DNA of 64,000 nt from Hyalella azteca (taxonomy: Eukaryota > Arthropoda > Malacostraca > Amphipoda > Hyalellidae): contig NW_025946531.1 in assembly GCF_000764305.2 (NCBI RefSeq), positions 118,886 through 182,885 of the forward strand, in the 5' to 3' direction. The position numbers were made by a program, and so were the translations under genes. Below, piece by piece: positions 34,271 through 48,599 of the stretch. Numbering within the stretch: the stretch's first letter is position 1; each line of letters starts with the position of its first letter. The notes beneath the pieces were generated by a model that was not told where the DNA came from, ran no database searches, and saw only the letters and a program-made list of their open reading frames with translations.

Positions 34271-36640
34271 TTACAACAAGTTTATTTATAAATTTTTTAT
34301 CACAACATACATTAATTAATATTTCTGATTTATTTAAAGATGCTTCTGGGCGTGATTTAAAACGATTATAATTTCAAAATTACACGAGTACACTGAATTA
34401 ATAAGGACAATTCTTTGACTGAAGAGTTATTTTTCCTGCAAAAATTATTATAAACTGGAGTAATACTTTCAGCTCTGAAATTAATACCCCAGCCATGAAT
34501 AATCGGCAGAAATGAGCAATTAGTTGGTATACATAAAATGACAATTTTGCAGCTTTTTTAATTATGTTGAAACAATGTTTGCACATATTTTATAACAATT
34601 ATCTTCTCTTTACGCGTGTCTGTTATTTTGCACTGTATGGCTTAAAATTTGTATCTGTTATGTACAATAAACAGTCCCTTTATTTTTATTTTGAACTTCA
34701 CTCAAGACTTAACATTAATGACGAAATATGAATGAATTAAGTACAATAAACTGTATCTATTTTTTAATTTGAACTTCACTTAAGACTTAACATTAATTAC
34801 GAAATATGAATGAGACTAAAGTTAGAAATAATTTTGATTATTTCATGCCCTAAGTTGTTGATCACGTACAGATAACAATTCAGTAAAAGCTGAATATTTG
34901 CAATCTCAAAGAGAAATGCAGCAACATTTCTTCCAGAACATTTCTTCCCGGTACATTTCTAAAAACTTTCGCCTGGTGGCATAGGCTGAGCGTTGGCAAT
35001 GTGTTTTTTTTCTTATGAACCGTTGACGCTCTTTCCGCCTTATTAGTCTTATATCATATATTATTAGTCTTATATCATATATTATTAGGCTTCTCATTAC
35101 CCCGGGGTTGACGTAAACTGAGCGAGTGACCGTCCGGAAACGACGGTCAGAGCAGGTACGAAGCTGAACTTAGTCTTTCATTTATTTCATTGTCAGTCTG
35201 GGATAATCTCTCTGACTATGGACGTCAGCGCTGCATTATGAGAAATGAATGAGGCTTTTTCCAAATAGCGGTGCACGTTCTACACATGGGGTTCTACTCA
35301 ACATTGTTCCTATTGATGGCAGCCCTAGGAGGAATTTTTATCTTGACCTGCCCAATGGGAAATAATGTATGTCGAATTATATATTCAGCAACGTGAAGAG
35401 TTTGATGTTTATTTTCTTCCCAGTTAAACAGACTTTACATGCATTGAATTTCGAAACCAATTATTTAACTTAAATGCAGCCTTTTCTTAGTTTGACCCAC
35501 GATAATTAATTCGCTGCTGCTATTCTTATTATAAAATAAAAAGACATTAATTTTTTAAACGTGGCTATATTCATTGGGTTAAAACATTTCATTAATCTGG
35601 TTAATCAGCTTCGGAAAAGTGCAGGGCGGAAACCATCAGTTAACTGTCACTGTAAATATATAGGTGGCTGTATAAACTGCTTACGTAAACCCACGATTAC
35701 TTAGATGGCTGTAATATATCTTCTATCAATAACTCCCGATTATCAAGTCTACCTACACTTGCGGCTCATTTGTATCATCTTATTCACAATTCAAGTCTAA
35801 AGTGATATTTATAAAGTGATTCAAGTCACGACATTTGGTTTTAAGAGTTTAGCGCTGCCTATGCGTGATGACTCTTAACTTTTTTGAAAGTATGGGCCGT
35901 CGGGTAAATGGAAGTATGAGTGTTTTTTTTTAGTTTTCCGTCACGCGATAAACGACATGAGTTCTCGGTCGCCAGGCAACAAATACTGACAAATGGCAAC
36001 CAATAACTGCAAAAATGACCCAGATATAGACAAATATGCAACAAAAACAGAAAAAATGCAACAAATAATTGTAACACAGTTATAGTAGGAGCCCAGAGAA
36101 GTGCAAACAGTTATAGACAATGAGTCATCAAATAGGGAGGAAATGTTTCAAATAATTGAAGCAATGGCAACATCAACGACAAAAAATTAAGTACATACAG
36201 ACTAAGAGGCAACGAATAGCGAGATAATTTTTTAAATAATTGATACAAAGGTAACAATTAGCTGCAAAAGCGCCACAACTCCAGATAAGCAACAAAAATC
36301 GAGAAAAGATGACAAATAATTTAAACAATGGCAGCCAATACATAAAAAAATTACACAGATACAGATCAAATACTGAGGAAATGCTTCAAATAATTGAAAC
36401 AAAGTCAACAATTGGCTGCAAATATACAATAAGTCTAGACTACGATGCAAATTTGCAGAGAAAAGGCGACAAGTATTTGCAAGCAAGGTAATCAATGCCA
36501 ATAAAATCGTAACAAATGTAGACGAATAGGTATAAAATACAGCAAAAATGCTTTGAATAACCAAAACAAAAGGTAACAGTTACCTCCGAAAATGAAGCAA
36601 ACCGTAAGGTATTCGTTGCACAAGCATTTTAAAATTTAAA
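34271..36640. other. No gene recognised
   Basis: AT-rich sequence. From 35950 to 36600 the plus strand is purine/A-rich with recurrent AACAAATAATTGAAACAA and GGCAACAA words, probably a worn-out repeat array. A 36-codon frame at 35286 starting MGFYSTLFLLMAALGG resembles a signal peptide but has no support. Confidence 0.4.
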
Positions 36641-36677
36641 AAATATAACTAGGTACTCCCTGCAGTGGGTGACAGAG

Positions 36678-36775
36678 AGCGCATTTTCTCGTCGACGAAA
36701 ACGTCAAGTCACGGACGGACGGACGGACATGGCGAGCACAATAGTGCATTTTTTCCATAAATGAGAAAATGCGCT
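36678..36775. repeat. Short element with 13-bp inverted arms
   Basis: AGCGCATTTTCTC (36678-36690) and its exact complement GAGAAAATGCGCT (36763-36775) flank a 72-bp middle that includes GGACGGACGGACGGACATGG. Possibly a MITE or foldback fragment. Confidence 0.75.
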
Positions 36776-37087
36776 AAAAACCGCCGCAAAGCAGTCGATA
36801 GCAATCGCCATGAGGCAGAAGCGGATATGTGCGCCATAAGTCTTGTGAAACATCGAGGAAAGAAGTCATAAATTCTCGAACTTTCCTGTGTCTCGTGGAA
36901 TATAAGAATTTTGAAAACTTGTGTGTTGTTTCAATTGTTTTTGATTCATTTAGATTTGGATCAATATTTCTATTTGGTATATTTTATTTGGTAACAATAT
37001 TGATATTATACTAAATTGGCTCACGACTAAAATTTCCAGCAATTGAGCGTCCCGCACCTCTCGGACAAAAACGCGGCCTGTCTCACG

Positions 37088-37640
37088 GCCGTGCCTCAAA
37101 AAATTCATCGTACATAGAATATCTTCCAAACTACTGAACCGATTTCAGTAAAACTTGATATATAGATTCTTGACCACCTATAAAGGTGATTTCTAGCCAG
37201 CACATATAAGACCACAGCGAGAATCCTCGCAGGTTAGGTCCAAGTTAGGCCTAGTTCAACTACTTTCAGAGCACAGTAAACGAACCTTTCCTGACCAGAC
37301 CTAACCTAAAGGTCAGTCGCTCCCCCCCCCCCGTGGGGGCACCCAAGGAGATCAAAGTTTCCTAAGCCGAGAGGGAAGGACCAGTAGTTTGGAAGATATT
37401 CCATGTACAATACGTATTTTTGCCCGTATTACCGTATAAATCGAGAACGCGGGCGAAATCGCGAAAATTCACACGGGCTAGACATCACCTTTAGGTAGTC
37501 AGGAATCTATATACCAAGTTTCATCGAAATCGGTTCAGTAGTTTGGAAGACATTCCATGTACGATGGGTAATTTTGCCCGTATTACCGTATAAATCGAGA
37601 ACGCGGGTGAAATCGCGAAAATTCGCACGGGCTAGACTCG
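37088..37640. repeat. Foldback-type composite repeat
   Basis: A 95-bp arm at about 37108-37202 (containing CTTCCAAACTACTGAACCGA) is repeated in inverted orientation at about 37465-37562. A direct repeat of about 105 bp (37382-37484 and 37531-37635) overlaps the right arm and contains GCCCGTATTACCGTATAAAT. A C10 run lies at 37323. The arm motif GAAATCGGTTCAGTAGTTTG is common in arthropod mobile elements. Confidence 0.85.
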
Positions 37641-39300
37641 TCGTAGCTTTTGCCGCTGCAATGACAACTGCTAATCATGGCTACCTGATTGGCGTCAATC
37701 AATTGGCGCCTTAATTACGCCAATCAGAAACTTAATTATTGATGATTTTCTACTACCGTACTGTAATTGGCGTCCATTACAGCATCGCGTACCGACCGAT
37801 GCCCAAACATTGACCATCAAGTATTTACCGCTTCACCACACCCGTCCGAGACATACATCACTGATTTCAACGATCATTACTCTCAGTCAAAGCTGTACCT
37901 TACACTAACTGGGTACAGAATACTTAATTACTGTCGGTAATTGCGTAGTCATCAAATACTGTCAGTATTTGATGAGATTGATTGGAATTGAATGACCAGA
38001 AATTGAGGGTAGAATCAAGAAGTTAATATCGGCTTAGCATTGATCAGGATAGGGCTTAAAAAAATAGCGTCATTCTAACTTGATAATAAAAAATATAAAT
38101 TGAATCATCTAAGTGCTCATGCAATTCATGATGCCAAACTCATCTGCGATTTTTTAAAAAGACCGTCCGATGTATTGTAAAAGAACGTACGTTGAAAAGA
38201 TAGTACGCTGTTTTAGTTTACGATTACACACAATATTTTACTGCTCAAGTTGCTTAACGCTATTCCAGTTCAAGTGCAACTTTTTATAAAGATTATATTA
38301 GCATGCAATTCTGCAACATGCATGCCGATCAGAGTCTTGGTAAAATGAAGATCTGTTGATAATCTTCTATGAAGAAGTCGAGCTATTTTGCCCTTGTGTT
38401 TTGTCCAGTGGAAACACTTGCCCTGGATCTTCTATTAAAGTTCTATTCCACTTTCTACTCGAATTTTTATCCGCCTTCTGGGCCTACTTGCCGGCAAAAT
38501 ATTTTTTAAATTATCACAGACGTCCGTCAATTATGTGCTGCGTGCACAACAATTTTAAAGAGGATTAAAAATAAAAACTTTTACCATGATCATGTGCAAG
38601 ACTTTTAAGCTTGCGGTTAGCATTTTCAGCTTGAAAACAACACATCGATTTGACAATAACATCAAAATACTGCAGTCATTTTTACATCCTCGGCTCCTGA
38701 CAACCCTTTCAAGTTCCGACCCGATTACTTGAGGGTCGACAAGCACTTTTAGAATGTCATCTATACATTTTGTTCTTTCGGGGCTCTGGCCAAATTAGAT
38801 CTGTCTAATTAAACGAGAATGGGACTCTTGAGGATGCTTTTGAACCGCCCTGCTTGCCCGGACAAAGGCCAGTTTCGAGGTGAGTTTGTTTCCGGGTGTA
38901 ACGCGTAAAACAAAAGGAAGTGCGTATACCGGTCACGCTTGGATGTATTGATTTACTTCATTATTGTATGATTGTAAAATTAACTGCACTTTCATACCAT
39001 CACTCTCTCTTACCTCTTGAACATACCAAATAACTGCCTGCCATGCAGTCTAATGATGGCTTTTCAATCAATGAAACATTAGCTGCAGGGATTCCATCTT
39101 ATATAAGTAAAAATTAACCCTAGATTATTCATCTCACATTATATATACGACGAGTTACTGGCTGTCAAGGCTCTTTCATGTCCGTGCTTCAGGAAGGAGA
39201 AAATCGTTCGGATGATGCCAGCATGCTTGTCTCCGAGTGATCGGTTCGATAGCCCTCTATGACAGCCCAGCCCTCATCAGTGACGTACTCTGAAGAAATT
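37641..39300. other. No gene recognised
   Basis: A GC-richer patch at 38815-38900 on the plus strand has an ATG, 20 codons and a perfect GTGAGT donor (38880-38885). It could be an isolated first exon, but nothing downstream supports it. Confidence 0.35.
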
Positions 39301-39308
39301 AAGCTCTG

Positions 39309-39540
39309 TCGCGGTTCTGACAGAAGCCTTTGAGAATGACGACGTGCCAATGATCAGGAACGGGTTCATCCATATCCGATTGATCCATTGGAATTGAACC
39401 GTTTGATTATTCAAAGAAAAGTACGCGGTTCTGACAGAAGCCTTTGAGAATGACGACGTGCCAATGATCAGGAACGGGTTCATCCATATCCGATTGATTC
39501 ATTGGAATTGAACTGTTTGATTATTCAAAGAAAAGTATGT
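39309..39540. repeat. Tandem duplication of about 116 bp
   Basis: 39309-39424 and 39425-39540 both begin CGCGGTTCTGACAGAAGCCT and contain ATGATCAGGAACGGGTTCAT, with very few differences. Confidence 0.93.
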
Positions 39541-42500
39541 TACTTTTGGTGCGAGGTTTCTTCCATATCTATCGATGAGCTGGATAATTGCATGTGATAA
39601 ATGAAATCAAAATTAATCGTAGACTGAAGCGTTTGCATTTGTGTTGATGATACAGTTTCATGACAAAAAATTACAACACGATAGTTTAGGTTGTCCGTTA
39701 GTTTAGGTATTTCGTCGTCCGTTAAAAAATCGTCCGTTAGTTCAAGTTCTTTTATATACAGAACCAATAAAATACTTTGAATTTAAGGAAACCCAAGTGA
39801 ACTATGCAGAATGCTTAAATTCTGCATTGTCCTTGTTCAGAAATAAAATCGCTTTACAGTTTTAATTTTGAATAATTTAAGACCGTTACAAGAATTAAAT
39901 GATTGTTATTGTATACCAGGATAATCCAACAAAATTTTAGGCTGCACAGTTAAAATCAGCTAGAGCTATGGAAATGAATTAATATTCACATGCTCTAAGA
40001 GATCATATATTGAGCTTCCGTCAGATTAAAATGAATTTCCCACCGGTCATATAATGCGCACATTTCACACGTACGCAACAGACGTGTGCACGTTTGACGT
40101 GCATGGCAGATACTCACACGATAATTTATGTACACGTATTAATTATGTACACGTATAACATACATGACACATACGTACGTTTGACATGCACGATAAAGAC
40201 GCACACGCGTAGACCTTCACAACAAACGTAGTCGTGTGGCATGTGTTACAGAGAAGCACATATCAAGTGACGTACAGAGCTCACCACCACCATCACCACC
40301 ATCATCACCACCGGAAATTGCCCACATTTGTATGTGGATTTTATCCATACATTTAATCATTTTACATCTTATGGTGGGTGTCTCGCACACCTGGTGCACA
40401 CTTGCGTACAGTTCTCTCACCCAATGCTGCGTTCCATATGAATATTGGAGCTCTGGTTCCTTACTTACATTTGCTAAACATCAAAATTTTTCCGTTCATT
40501 ATTAAAAAGATTCGAGTAAGAAAATATCTTGGTGCCGATAAGTAGGTAGCGAGTTAGTTATACCTATGGTTTTTTTGAGGGTTAACAAATATTGAATTTA
40601 CGATAATTAAGTCTCTTATGCAAATAATCTCTCCTGACTAAACATCATCTATATTTGTAGCTAATGAGATTTGAGATGAGAGTACATTACGCTTCTACAT
40701 AATTGTTTAACATGTATAATGAACAGCTAAATGTAATATTTCAGACGGCGTTCCTGTGGGATGTTTCAACACTCATGCTGGCTCGAGCTAATTCATTGTT
40801 TTCTCAACAGAATATTAATTACTAATTTATACATTCTGTAACCAGAACATAATCTTTAATTATTATTGTTGTAGTATTTTATCACAGGCAATTGACTGAT
40901 ATCCTGCTTGTTAATAATTACAGTGATGTATAATTTATTTGAACAGTTTTCTCAATATTAGTTGATGTAACAATGAATAATTTAGGGATATTGTTGAATC
41001 GATTGAATATTTTTTCAATATCCAATTTGTTATTAGTAGTAATAGTAATAAAATAATGAAAAAAATCCCTGGACGGATTAACGAAACGATTTTTCAACCA
41101 ACACTTCGCCAAGAATGAAGGTTTTCAGGGCAACTAAGCCTTGTTTCGGCACTTTATTAATCCTAATGAATGAATTATTTAACATACACTAAAAGCCATA
41201 CGGCCGCAATTTTCGTTCAAAAGTCATGTTAACAACGTGGCTGGATCAGTCATGATAGGTTGCGTGCGAAATCTTCACCAGATCTCACACTTGTCAACGA
41301 TGGACTTGAAACTGAGATGCTGGTGCGATAGCGGCAACTCGTGCTCCCAAAATTCATGGTCATGCATGGCCTTTTCATTACGGAATTTTTGACGTTACCC
41401 TTATACCTGAACATACGTATAAGAGGGAAAAGAAGATAAATTATCAGGGATAAGGAATGATAGGGTTTGATATGATTTGCATCCTATGAGTGGTAAATTG
41501 TTGGTCCTTGGAAAATCATTCCAGAATATTTGACGTTAGCTTGAAACTTTAAACTCTCAAAGGAAGAGGACTTTAAAATTCTGAGAGACAATGAATGATA
41601 TGAATGTAATGTATTGAATGATATGCTAAACTTGGTGAAGATTCATGTATACACTAGTCGGCTGGGATTTTCCAGCATCGTGAGCCATTGCCGGAAAATA
41701 CTATCGTTAAATTAAATTATAAAATATTAACAACACAGCGAAATATTTATAAATAAAAAAATTTCCATTATAGATTATAATTTAACCAAAAATTTTCACT
41801 TCTGTCTGTCAGTGTATGCCTATTTCATTATGGGTGAGACAGTCTACCTGCAGCAAAGATATGAACTATTGCAACCCTTCCACCTTTAGGTTTCCTAGCA
41901 GCTCTCACTGCACTGAACATTGTTCCTATTGATGGATGATCATGACGCTCGCAAAAATAAAAATGGAACATGCATTTCAAAAATACCATAAATCTGGTGA
42001 AGAAAATAATTCCCTTTTCATTCAAAATGAAAAAGGAATGTTGACACACGAGCAGGGTTGCAGATCAACTCTACATCACCGCTCGCAATGCAGCCTGAAG
42101 TTTTCATTGTGTGGGAAGAACAATCAACTTCTGCTTTACATCTGTCAATATTTTTACGAATTGTGTGATTTGCATTTTTTTGCATTCCTAGGAAGCGAAA
42201 AATTGAAGGCTCCATTATCTAAATTTGCAATGAATTCAACGGATATTATAATACATTTGTTTTAAGAATCCATCGCGCTCGAATTGCTACATTTTTTAAC
42301 TGCTGTGCTATTTTCATAGGAAATTTTGCTATTTATATTGTCAATGATAGCTTTCATGAAAGTGACTCGAATTAAACTATGAATTTTTTATGTTTAAAGC
42401 ATCTAGTTATATTCCTAAATCATGTACGAATTGAATTCTATTCCAGGCTTTTTCATTTGTAATTTCTCAATAAATTTCCTCCACCAGCTTAATTAATTTC

Positions 42501-43300
42501 AAGCTGCTTTTGCTTCGGTTCAGTTCACATTTACGGATGATTAATTTTTAATGGAACCATCGCATTTATGCTGCGGCATCTGACACAAAAACTAATGGCT
42601 GCTTTTTCTCACCGTACCATTGAATTTTCACTTAATTTCAACTGGTATCCATTGCTCATTTATTAAATAATTTATGTGTGCTAACTGCTTTGCTCAGTGG
42701 AATCGTTACCTCTTATTTATTTAATATCTAAGTATTATTGTTCATTGTTTTATACATATTTTAAGGTTATACGTTTAACTCTTATTAATTTATAAGTTAC
42801 ATTGAGAAAAATGAAAGATAAATACGAGATTTAAATTAAATTAATTACATATGTAACCTTCCGTTAGCTTTTCAGAAAAATTGACTAAATTTTTAATCGC
42901 AGAATTGGAGCGCATAAGAATTTGGTTGCTTCACACACACGTATTGGAAAACGAGTGAAATGCTGGAATATGTAATGATTGAACATAATGAAACGTTCTC
43001 CGTGTTCTTCTGGATGAGTGCCTCTTGCTTCTTAATGAAGAAGATCGTTTCTTGCAAGAGTTTATTATCTCAATTGAAGTCTAAAATTCTGCATCCTATC
43101 CTTATTACCTGGCATTAAATTCACTATAGGCTTTCAATAAATGCTCGTCAATGAAAGCAAAAATAAATAAATAAATAAATAAATAGTACTAAATATCAAA
43201 ATGGAAGCGATGTTTTTCTAAACCAAATATTCATAGATAAATCCCTAATTACAGAAAAATTCTGCAATGTAATTCTATAATTTTTAATTTTTTGCTCTAT
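39541..43300. other. No gene recognised
   Basis: It holds a CACGT/ACGTGT-rich patch (40080-40215) and a CACCACCATCATCACC microsatellite (40280-40315). A minus-strand frame near 41830-41945 (MFSAVRAARKPKGGR and onward) is unassigned. Confidence 0.4.
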
Positions 43301-43315
43301 ATTTTTTAATTATTA

Positions 43316-43485
43316 TTCAAGATAAAATTATTACAAGCCCATTGCTTATTTATTTCATCACATTCATTCATTTTATCAGTCCATTGCCCATTTATTTCAT
43401 CACATTCATTTATTTCATAGGCCCATTGCTCATTTATTTTATAACATTCATTTGTTTTATCAGCCCATTGCTTATTTTTTGAAAT
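43316..43485. repeat. About 41-bp array, family shared with 46146-46400
   Basis: Units contain CCATTGCTTATTTATTTCAT and CACATTCATTTATTTTAT. Four copies here; the same family has about six copies at 46146-46400. Confidence 0.92.
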
Positions 43486-43876
43486 CAAACATCAAACCTC
43501 CACATATGCTCCTCGTTTGCTGCATTAGAAATGAAAAGGACTTCAAAAGGAAAATGTCCTTTTCATTACAAATGAAAAGCAAAGTTCCTCTCTAAGTACT
43601 ACAGCGAACGACATCACACGCATGATTATAACATAACATAACATAGTGATCTCGGCGCTGAAGTGTAGGCCTGATGTGGCCTGTCGCCGATTCTTTTCCT
43701 TTTCGTGCCTTGTTCACAGTATCGTGTTATTTGACCGTATCTTTTCATGACTGGCGATAGTTTGAAGTAGCTACTAGACTTCTGTCGCGTTTATAAAATA
43801 AATATTAACGCGAAGGAACAGGAAACAGAAACTTCTCGCCAACCTCGAGGATTTTTCCGCGAGTTGGAAACAGAAG

Positions 43877-46141
43877 TGGCAAGAATATTACCGCCAGGCT
43901 TCATAAACAACATTAACGCCTTATAACAACTGGGCCATGACAAAAGATCGCGCAGCAATTACGCGGCAGAGGAATGATTCAGCCTGAGATGAGACGTAAG
44001 TGGTGCAGAAAATATAGACAAGATGACACCAGTTACACCGGATCACGACAAATGGGTCAAAGAGGATAAATATTTTCCAGATAAACAAAACCCGTTTCTT
44101 CGAACTTAGAAGTTAACAGTTTAATTATGAACAAATTGCGAACGTTAATGAATGATTGTTCAAAAAATTCGATACAATTTTGAGCGAAAAGAAAAGGTCT
44201 TTCGAATTTGCGAATTGCCGTTTCACATTTTGTCGTTTCAATTATCTACCAAGCAATGACGCGGAAGTGGTCAAATGATTCTTACATTAGTAAAGGCCTA
44301 AGATTTTCAGCCTATCAAGAGGCGGCTCAAAAGCCAAAACTTGATGTTAAAAGAAGCTTTAGTCTGATTGTTCGTAGAATCTGTTATTCTTAGTTGGTGA
44401 ATCTGTTTATAACTAGCAAAATTTTGCCATGTATTCACAGTAAGGAGATTTCGTACGCAAAACAATCACTCTTCTGTGAACACATTTCGGTTTCACTTAC
44501 TATCAAGACTGAGTAACCTCAAAAAATATTTTTCCTTATAGGGTTTCTGTAAAAGTTTCGGTTTCGTTCAAGTGTTCGTATGCCGTTCGAAATTTTGCAG
44601 AATTTAGAAATACATCGCGAGTCTCGTTGTAAACTAATTAATAAAATATATCGAAAAGTCCTCATTACAACCCAATATTCATTTTCTAATACCGTGTTAT
44701 TTCGTTTACCGATACTATTGTATAATGAGCTCTTACATTTATCTCTATTTACATTCCTACAGTTCCTACACCTATTACAGTTGGTGCAAAATTATTTCTG
44801 TGCGACTTAAAATACGAAGAGTTTTCTGTTGTCTATGAGACTGGACTCGTTAATTATGCTCGAGCTCACGCTCCGTAAGACGCTTATATGTAGAACTGAT
44901 ATGAACCGCACCAATTTCAAATATGCGAGACTTGTCATAAATTAACAGCTCCTTGTTATCTTCACAAAAACAGTAGCTTTTGACTTGTCACGTGTTGCAG
45001 TGATAAGCCAAATGCTGTGATGCAGCAGCGTTTGGCCTATCACGACGTGTAGGACGGCCATGTAGATAAAAGAAGGAAAAACTGACCCTGATCCTACATT
45101 TTATGAGGGAAATTTATTTTGTCCCGATATTATTGAACCACAATGATGTCATTTCCTGCAGCGCTTGACTTTTTCGTTTAAAAATAAATTAACCGTTGTC
45201 AATGCTGTTCAAAGTTGAAGGCGAGGTAAATAGTCACCAATAGTAAAAAATATTTAAGGCTTAATTTGCACGAAACGGAAGAATGGTAATCTACTGACTA
45301 CAGTTGAAAATTTTACCCCATCGTAGAACGACAGAAGAATTCTAACAGACGCCGATGAAGCCTATAAGTTTATTCGGAAGGCATAACGTAACAACAAAAA
45401 GACTGTGGTCCCGTGGAAATCATGCTTTATAATATATAAAAAAATTCATCATGGAGCAGATGTAACAACACACAAAGATGAAAGTATAGGTCAAAATGAC
45501 ATTTTTAGATGTACATCGCTTCGACCGTCATGGCTGTTGCTGATAAACCTTTAGTTGCGGATCACTTATCAATTATTGTTTCTCGAATTGTGTTAGAGCT
45601 TTTGGCAGCAAAGCACAAACTACACTATTTCTTTACCCATCGCCTAATATTACGTCCCAGCAATAGGCCGCGAAATGCAAAATCCGTGATTGTGAATAGA
45701 TTGAGTTATAATACTTATTAAAGTAATTAAATTAGAATTGTCTGGAAAGCCTTTATTGTTTTCATTGCTTGTAAACTCTTCCTTCACTCTAAATGCCGAG
45801 GAAGTTTCACAAGCTGTTTAAATCTGCCGAACGACTGCCTCAAAAACCCGCGAACCTGCGAATATCCGCGCATGATTCTTCTCGTTTTTATTTGCTGAGA
45901 TTCAGTGAAGAACGATATGATATAGCAGAGAATTACTGTATTTGAGGAATTGAATGATTTCAGACTCTAGCATCTGCATTAGAGTACGCGAATTCTTCCG
46001 CGAAAATTGTACAAACACATGAATCAGTTTATCAATAAAAATGTAAGTATGAATTATTTATTTTTCGGGAATTATTACGATACACGAATTACTTCAACCT
46101 AAAATCAGGGACTGCAACTACGTGCGGACTGCACGCAGCGA
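43877..46141. repeat. Dispersed long repeat, copy 1 (partner 55290-56941)
   Basis: Direct similarity with 55290-56941, for example CCAGGCTTCATAAACAACAT, AGATCGCGCAGCAATTACGC, TTAATTATGCTCGAG and ACGTGCGGACTG near the end. About 520 bases (roughly 44324-44845) are unique to this copy. Array families border it on both sides. No coding domain or terminal repeat was recognised. Confidence 0.88.
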
Positions 46142-46145
46142 ATGA

Positions 46146-46400
46146 CCCCATTGTTTATTTATTTCATCACATTCATTTATTTTATCTTCCCATTGTTTAT
46201 TTATTTCACCACATTTATTTTTTTATATGCCCATTGCTTATTTATTTCATCACATTCATTTATTTCATCTGCTCGTCGCTTATTTATTTTATCACATTCA
46301 TTTATTTCATCAGCCCTTGCTTATTTATTTCATCACATTCATTTATTTCATCTGCTTAATGCTTAGTTATTTCATCACATTCATTTATTTTACTAGCCAA
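46146..46400. repeat. About 43-bp array (CATTGTTTATTTATTTCATC family)
   Basis: Six copies of a unit combining TTTATTTATTTCATCACATT and CATTTATTTTATC, directly following the end of dispersed repeat copy 1. Confidence 0.93.
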
Positions 46401-46589
46401 TTGCTTATTGATTCAAATCAAACACCTAACCTCCACATATACTCCCCGTCTGCTGCATTATAATAGCGGTTTCAGCGTTTATTAGGCTGTAGGCCTGTCG
46501 CCGATTCTTAACATCGCAGAACATTCACAGCATTTTGCGGTCTCGAACGCGCAACTCACTGCAACAATTCTGCTTTGCTTAACCGCCCG

Positions 46590-46800
46590 GCCTCCTTGCC
46601 GATTCTGACCAGAAACTGGCGCACAGAGCTGGGATCGAACCCGCGCCTCTCTGCGCCAAGGGGAGGCTGTTCCACATGTCGGTGATTCGAAGCGAGAAGA
46701 AATTTTGTGGCATGGAGAAGTTGCAGCGCAGTTTTTTTAGTTTATAGCCGTGGCCCCTGGTGTTGGTTCTTGTTTCAAATTCTTGTTCTTCTTGGTTCTT
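46590..46800 (-). mobile_element. LINE reverse-transcriptase C-terminal fragment
   Basis: The minus strand reads RTNTRGHGYKLKKLRCNFS, then QNFFSLRITDMWNSLPL. This is the end of the RT protein of Jockey/CR1/L2-type LINEs ('TRGHxxKL...FFSxRVxxxWNSLP'). Only this end is left. The following GGGTTCGATCCC looks like a tRNA B box but is simply part of the downstream sequence. Confidence 0.75.
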
Positions 46801-48599
46801 GTTTCAAATTATAGATATACACATCTTACATTACATTGGAATCTGAAGCTAGCTCATAAATGGCGCCAAAAAGTAGCAGGTATTTAGTTCGCATATAATG
46901 CATCGTTTAACAATATACTTATTACTATTGACAGTCAATGTTCTATAGCGACAAGCATCGATCGACGTCGAAGGTGAGTTTGGCTCTTACACGGTGAACG
47001 GCTGTTGACTTGCGCTCTACGCTGTGGCACTTGTATTTATTGATTATTCGTGTTTTTCTAATATTCATACACACAAATCCGTCACTACACCCTATATATA
47101 CTTAACAGTGAGAATACCGTTAGTTTCTGAAAAATAAAACCTCTTTATTTTATTTATATGTTTAAAGTTTGATTACACCCAACACGACTGCCAAGAATTC
47201 TTCTAGACCATTATGAACGCATTAAACTTAATTGTTATCCTTGCTTCTCAAAGAACCATTGAATGGTTAGTGAAAGGATTATCTGTGCAAGATATGAGTA
47301 TTAATTTTCTGAGATTACTTAGTTCAACCAAATGTTACTTTAGAACTGTAATCTTTGTCATAACTTCCGGGCTTCATGAATGTATAAACACTTGGCGTAA
47401 TGATATCTAAGCTTCAATGCGTGAAACAGTTAAATTTTTATTAAGTTTAATCTCTAACGCTTCGGTAATCCTTTAATCGTATTTCTCTGCGATCTGAATG
47501 TATGCTATGTTTGACATCATAGATAGGATTATTAAACCAATCTGGGTCACTAGTCTATCAAATTGTTGGTATAATCCTGAAGGAAATTAGAGGATATTCG
47601 AGTGTTTCTTCCTACACACGAAGCTCCTTCTCTCATGGAGAAGCCTTTGGAGCAGAGTGCCTGGGCCCAGTGATTGATGATCATCGACTTGTTATCTTAA
47701 CCTTCCGATAGAAGCAGCCACTAAAGCCACTTTAGTTTCACTAAACGATGCTTGATTAATTATTTTTGTAGTCGAGATGATCATTAATTAATTACTAGTG
47801 TAATTGAACCAAAATCTGAGGAATACCAATTTCTGAAATATTTGAAAAATTAGTATTCACGAGAGATTAACTTTATTCGCTTTGAATCAATAGTTAGCGT
47901 TTCAGACAAAACTCAATTATAAAAATAATTTCTTAATGGGAATGGCAAATTGCTTCTTAATCGTTTAAGTTCAAAATTTATTTCAGTTCATTTGTTCCCC
48001 CAAAAGTTGGGATCACAAAATCAATAAGATATTTTTACTGGAATTTCTTTGCAACGTAAATCTTTCGTACATACAATCGGCAGTCGCTACGAGGAAATTC
48101 TTCTGAAAGATTTATTCTTTTATTTGCCGGTGGTGCTAGCTGCTGACATCAGCAGAAAAACCATTGAATAAATAGCGGCCATCTTGCTCATCTAGCTTGA
48201 AACTTGATAAATAACAACGAGGTCACCCCAACGCGATTGCAATATGTTCAAATTTTGTTATGATTTCGTACACACTTAGCCACATGTTCATTGATACAAT
48301 TGCATTCTGAATGGAAATATAATTCTTCGTGTTTTTATTCAACGGGTCGACCGAAGGAGACACAAACTAGCCTGGTTTCAAAATTAATACAAATTTCAAA
48401 AAAATTCAACTTTGGGGTTGGCATGGTGATGACGTGCGTCCGGTCTGGAAGATTCTAAAATGCAATCGCAGTATGAAGGATGATTCACGGAAACTTCCTG
48501 ATTTGAAAACTCAATGAAAAAAGAAATAGTTAAGATATCTTTACAATATAATTTCTTTGAAAAGACATTACCTGAATTTCTGTATCATTTAGTTTTAAA
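46801..48599. other. No gene recognised
   Basis: AT-rich sequence with no supported exon, repeat array or RNA gene. Confidence 0.4.

Noticed and set aside
35286..35396. Plus-strand short frame with a signal-peptide-like start (MGFYSTLFLLMAALGG)
   Set aside because: Only 36 codons with no following exon or family match.
38815..38886. Plus-strand ATG, 20 codons and a perfect GTGAGT donor
   Set aside because: No partner exon, promoter or recognisable protein; such combinations occur by chance.
41828..42049. Minus-strand frame with MFSAVRAARKPKGGRVAIV
   Set aside because: Not recognised and without supported splice sites; the short match to 35300 (CATTGTTCCTATTGATGG) is too brief to interpret.
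46622..46650. GGGTTCGATCCC on the minus strand, like a tRNA or SINE B box
   Set aside because: No A box or cloverleaf fits, and it lies directly after a LINE coding fragment.
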